Origin: Astrothelium macrocarpum
Taxonomy: Eukaryota > Ascomycota > Dothideomycetes > Trypetheliales > Trypetheliaceae
Reading direction: 5' to 3'
NCBI GenBank assembly: GCA_021030915.1
Contig: JAGEMR010000021.1
Location: 124,001 to 188,000, forward strand
DNA: 64,000 nt
This document shows, in pieces, positions 46,385 to 58,613 of this stretch; the stretch's first letter is position 1, and each line of letters begins with the position of its first letter. Both the position numbers and the translations under genes were made by a program. The notes below the pieces were generated by a model. It had not been told where the DNA came from, ran no database searches, and was given only the letters and a program-made list of their open reading frames with translations.

Positions 46385-48271
46385 AAGACTTAATGGATCA
46401 AATGTACATGTCGCGTACTGTATATGTTACGACGGAATGTTTTTTTTACTTGCATTGTTGCAAACGATTTATTAACTTTCAAGATACCCTCGCTGCGCAA
46501 ATGAAGCGCAAAAGTTTTGAACATGTGTAGGTCTCATGAAACGGAGCTCAAAGGAGCTCGAGATCATTCTGGGAATGTTCTCATCAAAGAACATTGGATT
46601 CAAATGTCACGACAGAAGAATACTACCCAGTCGTCGCGGAGAAGTGATTTGTACATAGGCTTTGAGTACACAACCGTCGTGTAGATGAGAACAAAGTTGG
46701 ATACAGTACCGTGTTTCAGTCTCCTCATCATACAGTGACAATGACGTTCTGGTTTAAACTTCAAATTCAGAAGCTCGGCATTCCGATAGTACCAACTCTT
46801 AAGCAGCTAGCCCCAAAACCCGTTGTGGCCAAGGTGAGGATTTAGCCTCGGTACTGCATATGCCGTGCCCACTCTCTTCCATGACGCTCGCGGTTTTCGG
46901 GCCCTGGCAGTAGCGCAGACCCGAAGACGAAAGCGAACACAAGGTCATGCATATATACGCCAGTTAGGAAAGTCTTCTACTGTTCGCGCTCGTTCGTTAA
47001 TCTCCAATTCCTCGAAATATTATGAGAGTATTGTAAAATGCTGTCGAAAACTATTAGGTTATCATGTTGATGGCAATGACGTAGGGTGCATTGGTAGGTA
47101 CGGAATATTCCAGCCACTTCGATGGTGCCGAGGCATACCTCCGTATGGTGCTGCACGAAAGAGCGGATTTCCCGAAAGCAAGACATTTAAAAGCAAAAAA
47201 GGAAAAGAAAAAGGTCTTTTTTTCTCAACCCCCACGACCCCACAGGCTCGTTCAATCGAAATATACACAAGTTTAATAAGCAAATGCATTTTGTCGCATG
47301 TGCGTTAATCCTGGAATATGGCGCGTTGCGGTCAAACGTGTGCTTCAATGGTAGATAGGGTAGCTCACCGCATCAATCGTGGTCAAGGAGCTCGTAGATG
47401 AAGAAAAAGCTCGGCTCAGAGAGTTGTCTTTCGGATTTCAATCTCGTGACAGCCAAATTCACATGCTTCCTTTCTCGCTTTGATATTCGGGCAAAAATTC
47501 TGCATAAAAAGTTGTACACTTGGAAGACGCTATTGCTATTTCAGGTGTTTACAAGAAAGAGTTTACGAATCACATTCTTCGTGGGACACCTGGCGCAAGA
47601 TTCTGGCCTTTTTTGTCAAGAATATGTCTTGGTGTTAGGTACGTTCTTGGCTGATTATATAATATGGAGGAGGCACCTTAGCGTTAGCTGATGGCAAGGG
47701 TTGGAGCGTTGTCTGATACTTTATCAGCGCTCCGTCTTCTTTTCCACAAGGGTTTGTGTGTGACCCATCTTGAGCACAGAAGCCAAGGTATACTGGAGCG
47801 CTGCATCAGTATGACCCAGTCTTGAAACGCCATTTCTTCTTCATTTCTGGCCCCCGTTAGGCGCTCGCCTGTAAAAACAGTCTTTTCTGTACAACCAACC
47901 TCATCCTTCAGCCTTTCGGCGAATCAACACCACTCTTTCTCTTTAGCCTAGCTTCTTTCAGCCTTCTATCGCTGAACGCATCGACGATTTTCTCCAAAAG
48001 CACGATTTGGCCCCAGGCTCATCTTTCTTGGTTACTGGCCAGCCTTTTCCCATCCAATCAGACCACAAGAACATGATCCAAATTCTGCGCTGGTGTCGGC
48101 CTTAGTGAAAATGATCTATAATCACATTCGATAAGTCCCTGAGTCTGCTTTGCGGCACAGCCGTAAGCATGAGTACCTCTCCATTTATATGCCTCAGAGC
48201 TCTTCGCTCTTCCGAGCCTCTGAGACGGCTCCTTCGCCTGCGCATCAGACTCAGACCTGAGCTTTTGCAAC
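46385..48271. other. 1.9-kb intergenic region
   Basis: A plus frame at 46865-47308 (147 codons, basic) has no recognisable domain and I do not support it. The last 250 bases before 48272 are pyrimidine-rich leader-like sequence. I looked for an upstream exon with a signal peptide for the next gene and saw none that convinces. Confidence 0.4.
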
Positions 48272-50512
48272 ATGGCTGTCAAACTCTGTATCACTCCAAA
48301 TGATCCATGTTCCAACATCACGACAGACCGGCCGTTCGGCTTTCAGGATGCCTGGTATGAAGCCCTTTCTCCATCCACCGTATTCCCGAATTGGCGTGAG
48401 ATTGGGAATACGGTAGTCATCAACGAGCTTGGTTGTTCTGTAGGAGGCATTCATAATTGCACACAGGCATGCTTGGATCCTATCATGGTCTGGCAGGATC
48501 AGAATGCGATGTATACGATGCAGAATTGCATGGCGTATCCAATAATATCTTCCATGCTTAGTTTGGGCAACTTGTCAAACAAGGCTGCGGTTCAGGCAGA
48601 ACAGTACGGTTTCTTGAACTCGACTATTGTCGATCTACCTGCAATCATAAACGTCATTTCAAAGTGCGTGAATGACTATTGCGAAGGCAATGATTGTCTT
48701 CAGTGGAACCTGGCGGCGACTGGTTATTCTCGTGATATTCCTCCCGGGAGCCGTCTAAGCGCGATTCAAAAACAGATCTCTATAGACACCGCTCTCCAGG
48801 ATCTTCCGACTTTCAGATCAAATTGGTGCGATAACATCACGGACATAACGAAAGCGTCACCTGATCTCGGGGGTCCGGGAGTTTTTGCGTCGTATCTTAT
48901 CCAGATTTTTCTAGCTTTCATCGTTTACTTCACCCAACGTTTCTTCAGTACATGGCTTCGTAACGCGCTATTCTGGTATCTTCCTCTGCCTTTCCTGAGC
49001 CCGCTCATATGGCATTTTCGAAAAGGAGGGATGCAGGCCCAGTGGGACTATGCAAAAAGAGTTCAAGCATCATGGACCCACTCGGAACAAGCAGCGATAT
49101 CTAATGAGTTTCTGGATAAGTTTCAAAAGGCACAATGCCGCTTCATGCTTCCCGTGCAAATAGCGGCGATGTTAGCCATTTTTGATCCTGCACGCAATCT
49201 CCTAGACGCTTCGACTTTGCAACAACTTGTGGATAACAGAGACCTGTTGCAGTCCGTCGCTTGGAACGGAATCATCCCTGTCACTTTTGTCCAATTTCTG
49301 CTGCACACGAGTAGGAAAGGCACTTGGCTTACCTTTGTCCTCGCTCTGGCCACCTTCACACTTTCGGCGGTGAATTACTATGAAATCGACAACAGATCTC
49401 CATCAAGGGCCACGGTTGCGAACGACCCTGGTGCTGTCATCGCTAGCTGTGGAGGCATCTCGCCTGTGCAATACTGTTATACAACAAGCTCTTCCATCAT
49501 GCTCCAGGATGATTGGTTGTCACTTCCTTTCGATGGGACACCAAAGCATATTATAGAAGCTTGTTTTGCAATGCTCGTCCTGCTGCTCCTGGATCTTTGT
49601 GCAATTTTCCCGCCACAGAGAAAAGATCAGTTACTGGATGAACACAAATCGCGCCGCACTATTTATGTTGCACTTCAAGACTGGGTGAAGACGTGGAAGA
49701 TCTGGGATAGGTACGAGCGGCGCGCGGGAAAACTGAAGCCATTGCGTTTATTTAACCTTGAGATGCGAGATGGTATTATTCATGCGACATTCCAGCTGAT
49801 TCTGTTTGTAATTGACATGTTCTTCGTTGTTGGTCTGGGCGTGGTCGCCGGTATATTGGGTCAATACCTCACCCCAAGCTCGGACTCTGTCTCGATTGAT
49901 GTAAGTAAAGACGCTTGGACGTTTGGGCAATTTATAGCCATTGCGGTATGGGTACCGGTGGTTATGGACTGGATATCGGCTTCAATATGTAAGTGGCAAC
50001 TCCCAAATCGCAGATTCACTTCACCGGCGGTTGCAACAAGAAATGTCACTCGCAACCGCGATGCATATCATCGCCGCAGGCTTCATCGGGAAGGCCTCAT
50101 ACCATTCCAAAACATTTGAGCCTATCAACAATTCAACGAGCCACATCTCTTAACATTTTGTTGGTCTCTATTGCGGAGGACCCCTCCATGAGGTATGTGG
50201 CGGTCATATCTTTCGCGGTCACGGGCGACATTTCTTATTGCAACCCCTGGTGACTTGAACACAAAACGGTGCATTTACTAATCTTTGGGTTTCTAACAAC
50301 TAGCTCAGATGATGAAACGTGATCAAAAGCCAGAAGGATCCTCGGACCATGAAAAGACCGTACGGGATTCCCCAGACACAGATACGTCACTAACGCGCAC
50401 GAAGACCTATCATAGGGATTGCTCCGAAAGTTCAGAAACATACTTGGAGCTTCCAAACCTTCAGGAAAATGACGCCGAATGGCAGTACTTTAGAACAATG
50501 CCAGATGTCTGA
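48272..50512 (+). CDS. fungal seven-pass membrane protein with Cys-rich N-terminal ectodomain, unknown function
   Basis: The model is join(48272..49988, 50304..50512), 641 residues. Residues 1 to about 210 are hydrophilic with some ten Cys and several N-glycosylation sites (NIT, NCT, NLS, NST), which suggests an outer domain, although no signal peptide is visible, so a first exon may be missing. About seven hydrophobic segments follow (for example YLIQIFLAFIVYFTQ, TWLTFVLALATFTLSAV, ACFAMLVLLLLDLCAI, FQLILFVIDMFFVVGLG, and QFIAIAVWVPVVMDWI at the end of exon 1). A charged 69-residue tail (SSDHEKTVRDSPDTDTS) lies in exon 2. I do not know a function for this family. The only intron is 315 nt and contains a complete MITE; removing the element and one target copy leaves 80 nt. 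Without splicing, translation would run into the element and stop at 50119. Confidence 0.8.
49989..50303 (+). other. 315-nt intron carrying a MITE
   Basis: Donor GTAAGTGG, CTAAC branch at about 50292-50296 and acceptor ACTAG join phase-1 ends (ATA T / CT CAG). All other introns I placed in the window are 48-122 nt. Confidence 0.8.
50022..50252. mobile_element. MITE-like element, copy B, 231 bp, 4-bp target duplication ACTT
   Basis: The left end is CACCGGCGGTTGCAACAAGA and the right end is CTTATTGCAACCCCTGGTG. ACTT flanks both sides (50018-50021 and 50253-50256). The arms match copies A and C; the interior differs more. It lies wholly inside an intron of the membrane-protein gene. Confidence 0.88.
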
Positions 50513-51092
50513 TGCGATCTTAAGTTGTGCAATTAATAGAGGGAAATTGATTTTCTGCAAAGAACTTTCTCGGCAACTTGGAGCTTTTTGTAGCGAGAAA
50601 AGGGCACAATTATTTGGTGGGCGGAATGTGGCCGCGCTCCTAATCCAGATATCTCGAATTTTGCCCTCATACAGAATCTTAAATTATCTCGCAATCTTGT
50701 CATGCATAGGTGCAGATTCTGAGACTTAATTGATAACAATGATAAACCAATGCACTCTCGGGCGCGTTGAGAACAAAGTCTCAATTTGGTTAGCGCACTT
50801 GAGCTACAAGCATACAATATTTGGCTGCGAGCACGTCAACCTCAATCGGCTGGGGTTTGCAGGCCGGCGCCCATTCGGCTCCGTACATATTTGGGAACAT
50901 CCACTCTGTATCCATGTTATCGCTAAAAACCCTATGGACGCAGAGACATGGAAAAAAAAATTCCTCAAGCCGAGACGCTGCGTTCTAGGCTCATCGCAAG
51001 ATGCATAAAGTGAGATAAGGCCCTGAAAGAAATCTACCATACCACAGCTATTCCGTGTAAGCTAAATTCGTACCTGGTGCTGTAAAGGAGAA
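50513..51092. promoter_or_regulatory. intergenic region, promoter of the UNC93-like gene
   Basis: No gene is supported. Short frames at 50730-51008 and 50804-51040 overlap on opposite strands and look non-coding. Confidence 0.4.
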
Positions 51093-52794
51093 ATGGAAGA
51101 CTCAAAAATCGAGTCAGGTATTGGGGTTTCCGAAAGCAACGGAAGCTCAGCGCTCCAATCCACTAAAACCGAAGGTATTGCTCGCTCAATGACTTGCCCT
51201 TTGCCCGCGTTAATCTGAATTCAACATAGTCAAATGGTATCGATCGACAATATACAATGCTTTGATACTTGGACTCTGCAATTTTCTCGCCCCGGGTATA
51301 TGGGGAGGTATGTCGAGTCATCTACTACTACTGATAGATCACTGAAAGTCTATAGCCATGAACTCCCTTGGCGCCGGAGGAGAAGAGAAACCGTATCTCG
51401 TCAATGGGGCTAATGCTCTGACTTTTTGTCTCATGGTCGTTTCTTGCAGCTTTGGCAGTGTCATCGTTCGGTTCATTGGAATTAAATGGACATTGATCAT
51501 TGGTACGATGGGTTACGCTCCGTACGCCGCTGGTTTGTACACCAACAATCGATTTGGAACAGAGTGGTTTGTACTCTTTGGCGCGGTTCTTTGTGGGATC
51601 TCTGCGGGAATCTTCTGGATGGCGGAAGCTGCCATAGCTCTGGCGTATCCTGAATCGTACAACCAAGGTCGATTTCTTGGTCTGTGGTTGAGTTTCCGAG
51701 TAGGGGGCCAAGTGGTTGGCGGCGTAAGTCACGATTTCATTCGAGAAAACGCGAAATGGAAGTTGATAATGACCGTGCTCCAGGCCATCAATCTCGGAGT
51801 GAATGCAAAGATGAACGAGGCAGGAAAAGTTTCTTATCATGTCTACCAAGCCTTCATAGCACTGCAAGCGCTTGGGCCTGTTGCAGGTCTTCTGCTGAAC
51901 GAACCCGAGCGAGTACAGCGTCATGATGGGGTCCCTGTTAGTATGCGAATCACGAACAGCATCAAAAAGGAGCTCCACCTCACAGCAAGACTTTTCTTCA
52001 GCAAAAATTTCCTTTTGATCGTACCACTTATCGGGCAGGCCGTGTATGCAGAAGCAGTGATGTTCACTTTCGAAAGCTTGTGGTTTTCGGTTAGGGCGAG
52101 AGCACTGGGCTCGTTTCTGTCCGGTATCGTCGCCATCATTGGCGGCAATGTCCTGGGTGCCTACCTTGATCGAAACAAATTCTCGCTGAAGGCTCGAGCA
52201 AGAAGCTCTTTCGTCACAATACTCACCCTCCAGGGCGGTTGGTGGATCTGGGCTACCATATTGGTAATAAATTTCCGAAAGACCTCTCCCACTTATGATT
52301 GGGTAGATCCTGGATTTGGCAAAGCATTTGCGGTGTTTCTTTTTCTGGTCCTGGGCTTCCAACTAAACTACCTTTATTTGTGAGTCCTAGTGTGCATCCA
52401 ATTGCATACACTGCTCACGATTAAAACAGATATTTTGTAGTCAGCAATTTGGCAGACACTCAGGCCGATGTCATCAGGATCGCGGGCTTGTTGCGTGGCG
52501 TTGAATCTGGTTGGCAAGCAATCAGCGTATGTAACTATCCCAGGGCACCCACTCAGATTTCGCGTGGTTCGCTAACTGAATCAGTACGGAGTCAACAGTG
52601 TTGCAACAATGGCTTCTGTGGGAAGCGTATATCTCAATTTTGCATTGTGGGCGATCTCCATTTTGCCAGGTTGGATTGTGGTCAGAGAAATCGGCGTCTC
52701 ATTAGGCGACAAGAAGCTAGAGAGAGAGGCCAAGACTCTTCCACAAACGCCACTCGGTGCAGTTGTGAAAGGAGAAGTGTACTCACTTGACTAG
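51093..52794 (+). CDS. UNC93-like major facilitator superfamily membrane protein
   Basis: The model is join(51093..51174, 51230..51307, 51356..51723, 51784..52379, 52430..52526, 52585..52794), 476 residues, usual for fungal UNC93-like (DUF895-type) proteins. A short polar N-terminus is followed by YNALILGLCNFLAPGIWGAM near 35-55, which is typical of the family, as are GISAGIFWMAEAAIALAYPE near 135-155, GQVVGGAINLG across the third intron, and a C-terminal half with ESLWFSVRARALGSFLSGI and VESGWQAISYGVNS. About eleven or twelve hydrophobic segments are seen. The introns are 55, 48, 60, 50 and 58 nt; the 60-nt one is in frame, so it can be missed if only the open frame is followed. Substrate is unknown. 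The gene lies head to tail with a flavin monooxygenase gene 680 bp downstream, so import of that enzyme's substrate is possible but unproven. Confidence 0.88.
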
Positions 52795-53476
52795 AACCGA
52801 AATGTTTATGCGAATTAGTTTGAAGACGACCAAAGGTTTCATTGATGATACTGAACAGGTATCCAGTGTTCTATATTTATACAACATCAATATTCTTTTA
52901 CCAATAATATAGATTATTTCTCATCCTTGATAGTCTTAATAATTGTCGTGTATATTTGCATTACCAAGACAATGGAATTGAAGTTCTGGTATGGAAAATT
53001 TGCCAATGAACGACTCCATCGATAGCAAGGATATGAACCGCGGGTCTCCATCAACCACTAGGTTTTACCGTAGCTGGAAGTGTAGGGCTACCGGTAGCGC
53101 CCTCTGAGGCTAAAAGATGATCGGTGATGAGTATATTCGCAGCTCTGGGTTGCGCAGGCAGAGCAAAGTAGTTTGTTTCGATAAGAACTGTGGATAGACG
53201 CGCTGAGAATGGTTTAGTGGCAAGCACACCACCTTGCATCCAGGACACGCCATCTGAAAGAGAAATAAGTCTCCAAGCTGCGTGACCATGGCACCGCTTG
53301 AGTTGATGCAGTCTCCATCTCAACCAGGGCTGCACAAGATGTCCGAACTTCAAACACTCAATAAGAAGATATCAAGACAGCCCCGGCGATGCTGTTCAAT
53401 CCAGAATTGCGATGAGCATACACCCCACTCAAACCTGGCGAACTGAGCTTGATTGAACGCTTCTGGATTTAACAAA
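52795..53476. other. intergenic region between transporter and monooxygenase genes
   Basis: A minus frame at 53051-53353 (100 codons) is open but unrecognised. The rest is AT-rich transporter 3-prime flank and the monooxygenase promoter. Confidence 0.4.
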
Positions 53477-55043
53477 ATGTCTGAAAAGCCGCCCAAGAAG
53501 CAGCTGATTCTCAATGCTTTTGTCGAATCATGCAGTGGTCATCAGAGCCCTGGATTATGGAGGCATCCGGACGACCAGTCGGCGAACTTCAATTCCGTTC
53601 AGCACTGGGTTGAGCTCGCGAAACTGTGCGAAAATTCCAAAATACACGGCATCTTCATTGCAGACGTTCTTGGAGGTTACGATGTCTTTTCTGGACCACG
53701 GAATCTCAAGCCTGCTATCATTTCTGGAGCTCAGTGGCCGGTCAATGAACCTCTTGTGCGTGAGCTTTCTGATCAAGTATGCAGAATATCGCTGATTATG
53801 AGATTCAGGCCATTATCCCTCCCATGGCCGCCGCTACGAAGAGCATCGGATTTGGCGTGACCGTTTGCACATCATATGAGCAACCATATCACCTAGCCCG
53901 GCGACTGTCGACTCTCGACCACCTTACAAAGGGCCGACTGGGTTGGAACATTGTCACAGGATACCTTGATTCTGCAGCTCGTAATCTTGGAGCTACCGAG
54001 CAGCCGGCACATGATGAAAGATATGCCATTGCGGAGGAATACATAAAGGTCATGTACAAGCTTTTTGAATCATCTTGGCGAGACGACGCCGTGGTTCTTG
54101 ATAGGAAAAGTGGTGTGTACACGGACCCATCTCGTGTGCGGGAGATCAACCACGTTGGTAAATACTTTACTGTCCCAGGGCCTCACATCTGCCAGCCGTC
54201 TCCACAACGAACGCCCCTGTTGCTACAAGCAGGCACGTCCAAGGCCGGAAAGACATTTGCAGCGCAACATGCCGAGGCCATTTTTGTTGCTGGCCACAGT
54301 CCTGGCGTAATCGGACCTTCCATTGCCGATATTCGTCACATGGCAAAATCACAGTTCAATCGTGATCCATCGGATATCAAGTTCCTTGCTATGATTTGCC
54401 CAATCTTGGGCCAGACCCCAGAAGAGGCTGTAAAAAAGTTTGAAGATTACCAACAATACGGCTCAGAAGATGGAGCACTTGCACTGTTCGGTGGTTGGAC
54501 CGGTATTGACCTTGCTAAATATGGTGACGAAGAAGAGCTCCGGCACGTCGAAAGTAACGCTATCAAGTCCGCAGTGGAAGCATGGTCAAAAGCCTCCCCG
54601 TCTGTTCCCAAATGGACTAAGCACACTGTTGCGAATCATGTCAAAATTGGTGGCCTTGGCCCTACTGTCATTGGTGATGCTTCTCAGGTTGCTGATGAAT
54701 TTGAAAGATGGGTAGAAGAAGCCGACGTTGATGGCTTCAACATCGTAAGTCTTGGAAATTTCACTCACTTTGTGTAGCACGTCTCCTATTCGAAGCGTGG
54801 CTTGCTTACTGAAGGTAGGCGTATGCCATCAAACCCGGTTCATTTATCGACGTAGCGGAACTCCTTATTCCTGAATTGCGGAGACGCAATTTATTTTGGG
54901 ACGATTATGCCAACCCTGGTCGAACGTATCGTGAAAATTTGTATGCCCGTAAAGGTCAGACTGGGCCACCTGAAGATCACATTGCAGCCAAATACCGATG
55001 GAAGGCCGGCGTCAACAGCTTTGAACACCAAATTCCAGATTAA
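53477..55043 (+). CDS. flavin-dependent monooxygenase, NtaA/SnaA/DszA (bacterial luciferase-like) family
   Basis: The model is join(53477..53755, 53809..54744, 54819..55043), 479 residues, the normal length. Members use reduced FMN from a partner reductase to oxidise organic substrates (nitrilotriacetate, dibenzothiophene sulfone, pristinamycin intermediates in bacteria). Motifs include LNAFVESCSGHQSPGLWRHP near 14-33, GIFIADVLGGYDVF near 59-72, MAAATKSIGFGVT near 99-111, the strongly conserved RRLSTLDHLTKGRLGWNIVT near 122-141, and LLQAGTSKAGKTFAAQHAEA near 229. The C-terminus (FWDDYANPGRTYRENLY and KYRWKAG) is on exon 3. Introns are 53 and 74 nt. I see no flavin reductase gene nearby. The substrate is unknown. 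The neighbouring UNC93-like transporter is the only context clue. Confidence 0.92.
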
Positions 55044-56765
55044 TCGCTGTGATCATCGTTTAGAGGCCCAACAAGTTTTCAATCTCAGCATAATTCAAGC
55101 CTGTCATTTAGCCACTCGCTGGGTACATCAGGTGTCACGGTCTTCGCCGAAGTCATTAATGGTCGCTTTCGCATTCTGGTCGAATCTGGGCGAAGGATTA
55201 TTCATCTCAAACCTAGTCAGTTGGAAGACACGCAAAAATTTCGTAATATCATTCCCGTGCTCTTACTTGCCGCTCGTAGTCGTATGATTTACGATGTCAT
55301 GACGGTCTCAAACTTACAGGGACCAAGAACGCTCAGAATAAGCACTTGCGCACTTTGGTTTCATTTGAGCTCTTTACTAAGGTACCATCCAGCCAAATCT
55401 GCTTTCGTATCAGTGCTGCATCGAAGAGCACCAATTTTGATCAATTCATTTGTCGCATGAAAATTTTTCTTGACTAGTGTCGTAAAATGCGCCTTTACAA
55501 AGATTGTACCTACACTAAAATTCGATGACTATTAGATAGCCCAGCGCAATACTTGTAGTAGGTCGCATGTAATCTTACCAATAGTCTCAATAATGCAGGT
55601 CGTGGCAAGCTCGTAAATATTACTCGCCTCACAGCACTAGAATCTCGCTTCCCCACAGTACCAAATCCAGATCAGGACTCAGCCCCGATGCTACATCTGA
55701 CTGAAGCAAGCAAAAACAGAAGGTTATTTGTCTGATCACATGCAAGGATCTTACTGCATTATGTATATTCTCCTGCAGTTACTGTAAAATCCAAGGTTGC
55801 AGCTATTTTGAGTCACGAATGCTACCAACCTAATCAATATGTCTCATTACATAAAGGCACACCAAAGTCAAGTAGGATTGTGCAGCATCTGTCAATGTAG
55901 CAGACCTGCAGGTCTGTATTTGGCTCGTGCATATCGGCCTAATTCTCGCCCCAAACTAGCTGTGTAATGGCCACAGCACGGGATGTTTAGGAAGCTTAGT
56001 ACTGACGTATCTGTATGCACGGCCTCTTGATCTCCTAAGTCTTGTCTCAGCCAATCCTCCAATCTCATCTAGTTCATCCTTTCATCTTCCCAGAATTCAA
56101 GCCATCGCAACCATGCCAGATATCCAAGCAAAGCTCTTATGTTTAATAGCATAGAACAAAAGCGCGAACTGTTCTTGAGAGCCCTATCTAGTATCATCAT
56201 CGGTCATGTTTAAATGACATATTATGTTATTCGTATATGCTAAAGTTCACATATCTATTATTTGACGTCATGAGTTCCTTCCTTCTTGACCTTCGTAAGA
56301 AGTATTAAAAATGCGATATGGAAAGCAATTGGATACAAATCGGTTACAGTTTTTTCCCATTTCAGCCAGAACGGGTGCGATGGGTTTAGACAGAGTTGGT
56401 GGCAAAACAGGAGGAGTCAAAGACGAAGGATGGATGGCAATCTGAAACTAGGGCGAAGAGATGAAGGAAATGGATCTTGCGCATTTGTCGTTGTGGCACA
56501 GTCCGCGCGACCTCTGCTTTCTTCATCGCCCCATGAACTGCCATTCATGGCTTGCGTCAAGGCTCCAACACTGAACCCCGGTAGTGGTATCCGGCTTGAG
56601 ATGAGGAGACAATTGAGAGCTAACTGCATAGGAATGGATGGATAATCGCAGAGAATCTTTTGTATTGAATATAATTGTGAGCCTCACATATTCATATTGA
56701 GAAACATCGAATCAATGACCTTCATCAAGAAGCGCTCCAGCTAATTCAAAGATTTGCTATCTGGT
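55044..56765. other. 1.7-kb intergenic region with one coding-like fragment
   Basis: From about 55053 to 55460 one plus frame is open for about 136 codons and contains the coding-like peptide SGVTVFAEVINGRFRILVES followed by GRRIIHLKPSQLEDTQ, but has no ATG at its start and no recognised family. It may be a relic or an exon of something I cannot assemble. The rest, to 56765, shows no feature; a basic frame at 56286-56645 is not supported. Confidence 0.35.
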
Positions 56766-57623
56766 TTATGAATTGTACGTTGCTGTTTGCCCATACAAGG
56801 CTTGCGTGATCGGTGAAATGTATGCGCTATCATCGCCACTGGCCAAATCGTACGTCATGTAAGCTCCGTAACCCTGCGACACCGTATCTTGAGCAAAGGT
56901 TACGGCATCGCTCGATGGTGTAGATTGGATGTCAACTGCGGCAGGAGACAGTCGCGAGTTGTCAAGCCCTGGAATTTCTGGCGGATTGTAACTGTCGTAG
57001 TCAGGGTTCCACGCAAAGTCTAGCTGCGAGCCGATGGACGCGCTTGAGGAAGACAGGCTGTCCGCAGCAGGGCCAATATTGTAAAATGTAATAAGCTTGT
57101 CCGGTAGATCCGCGCGCAAAGCGGAGATGAGCCAACCAATCGACTGATCGTTCGGCTGGGGGGTTCCGTTAGTACCGTAATCGGCGTATTCGTCATCTAG
57201 ATCAACACCATCGAGCCCGTATTGATTCAACTCGTCGCGCACCTGACCAGCGAAGTCTGCCGCGTCGGCTTGGGAGGCAAAGTTCGCGATACCAGCTCCC
57301 TGATGGTTACCAAGTATGGATAGCAAGACCTTAATACCTTTGGCCTGGAGCGGCTGGATTTGGTTCGCGGCGTCATCCAGCAGAGTCTGAACCTGCTCGT
57401 TGTTGTAAAGGACGGCGTTCGTTCCGTTGTAGTTGATGTTCGCAGCGAAGATGATGCCAATATCGAACGCGTTCGAACCATTAGCGAGTGTGTATTGTCC
57501 TACACTCGTGATAGGATTATCGTTAACCTCCACATAAGCAACACTCGTGACACTCGACTTTGCTGCTGCGAATAGCATCGCAGCAGTAGCTACCCTAGCC
57601 AAGGACGATGTGAGAGCTTTCAT
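56766..57623 (-). CDS. secreted GH18 endo-beta-N-acetylglucosaminidase-like enzyme
   Basis: A single-exon 285-residue protein. The ATG at 57623 begins MKALTSSLARVATAAMLFAA, a signal peptide with likely cleavage around residue 22-24; the frame extends upstream to 57692 but that version lacks a better start. The barrel shows VAYVEVNDNP near 28, KVLLSILGNHQGAG near 98-111, and GLDGVDLDDEYADYG at 136-150. Asp143 and Glu145 of DxxDxDxE fit the catalytic pair of Endo H/Endo F1-type GH18 enzymes, which cut the chitobiose core of N-glycans, rather than classical chitinases. Later FYNIG and DFAWNPDY motifs fit the same subgroup. The enzyme probably trims N-glycans on extracellular glycoproteins. A weak chitinase activity is the alternative. 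Confidence 0.88.
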   Translation of the reverse strand: MKALTSSLARVATAAMLFAAAKSSVTSVAYVEVNDNPITSVGQYTLANGSNAFDIGIIFAANINYNGTNAVLYNNEQVQTLLDDAANQIQPLQAKGIKVLLSILGNHQGAGIANFASQADAADFAGQVRDELNQYGLDGVDLDDEYADYGTNGTPQPNDQSIGWLISALRADLPDKLITFYNIGPAADSLSSSSASIGSQLDFAWNPDYDSYNPPEIPGLDNSRLSPAAVDIQSTPSSDAVTFAQDTVSQGYGAYMTYDLASGDDSAYISPITQALYGQTATYNS

Positions 57624-58613
57624 GATGAGGTTTTGCAAAAGATAATCTCCAAAACTGATGGTTAAAATGACTGAAACTTGAGCAAAGTACACTGATACGA
57701 CTGCGACTGTGGTATATCAAGAACGACCGTATATCGATAGACCCAAATCGAATGAAATTGCTGGACGACTGGCAGTTGCAGCATTTAAATAATCGGGCTG
57801 ATTTGCACTGCGTTTACGACCTCAATGTAACCTACGGCGGGATGTGTTGCTGAAACGGCTAATTTACGGATCTTGAATCCTAAAAGTCGTATTAGCGTAT
57901 GTCTGGACGATGAGCATGACTGATCCATCTATCAGAGAGGCGACATCTAAAAATAAATGTGAGCATTGCGTGCTAAGCTTGCAGCAAGCGCGTTGAAAAT
58001 GGCAATCAGTGCGAGGCAACAATGCCTTGATAGACCGAGGTCAAATGCCGCACTACAAGCACTGGCTACCGAGTGCGCAAAGAATAAGCAATGAAGACAG
58101 AAAAGGGGGGCCAAAGTACTTTAGTCCGGGAAGGCCGTGCGGAGGGATAGAGAAGCCTGCAAATCGCGGTTGCGCAGCTCCTTAGCCAGTGGCTCGGGCA
58201 AGGCTGTTGTCGAACAAGGCGGGCTTTCTATAACTATCCGAGCTTGCATAGGATTCGATAGTGAGAGCTTGACTTCATGGACAGTAGGTCAAGAATACCT
58301 ATTCCACTCTTCACGGATAAGGAAATCCAGAGCATGGGCGGGATACAGGTAACATTCTAAGTGCCTTCGATGCGCATTCGGACACCAAGGCTGTATTTGG
58401 TTGGCGCAGCTTGCCGCTTTTACTGTCGTGTCAGCTTTTTAAACCCCGAGCGTCCCCTGCTTTTGCATGGGTATCTCCATCCCGTTTCCATTATTCAATG
58501 TCTGAGAGGATTCATGCAGCATTCCCTTCCCAAAGGCATGCGCGATATTCGCCGGATTCGTTGATCTAAATACGTTTACTCGAAGCACAAACCAAGATGC
58601 AGATTTATGGGTC
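57624..58613. promoter_or_regulatory. upstream region of the GH18 gene
   Basis: Contains the minus-strand promoter for the GH18 gene at its left end. Frames at 58137-58352 and 58361-58564 are short and unrecognised. Confidence 0.4.

Noticed and set aside
46865..47308. 147-codon basic plus frame
   Set aside because: No domain, no homologous pattern, low-complexity Lys run near the end.
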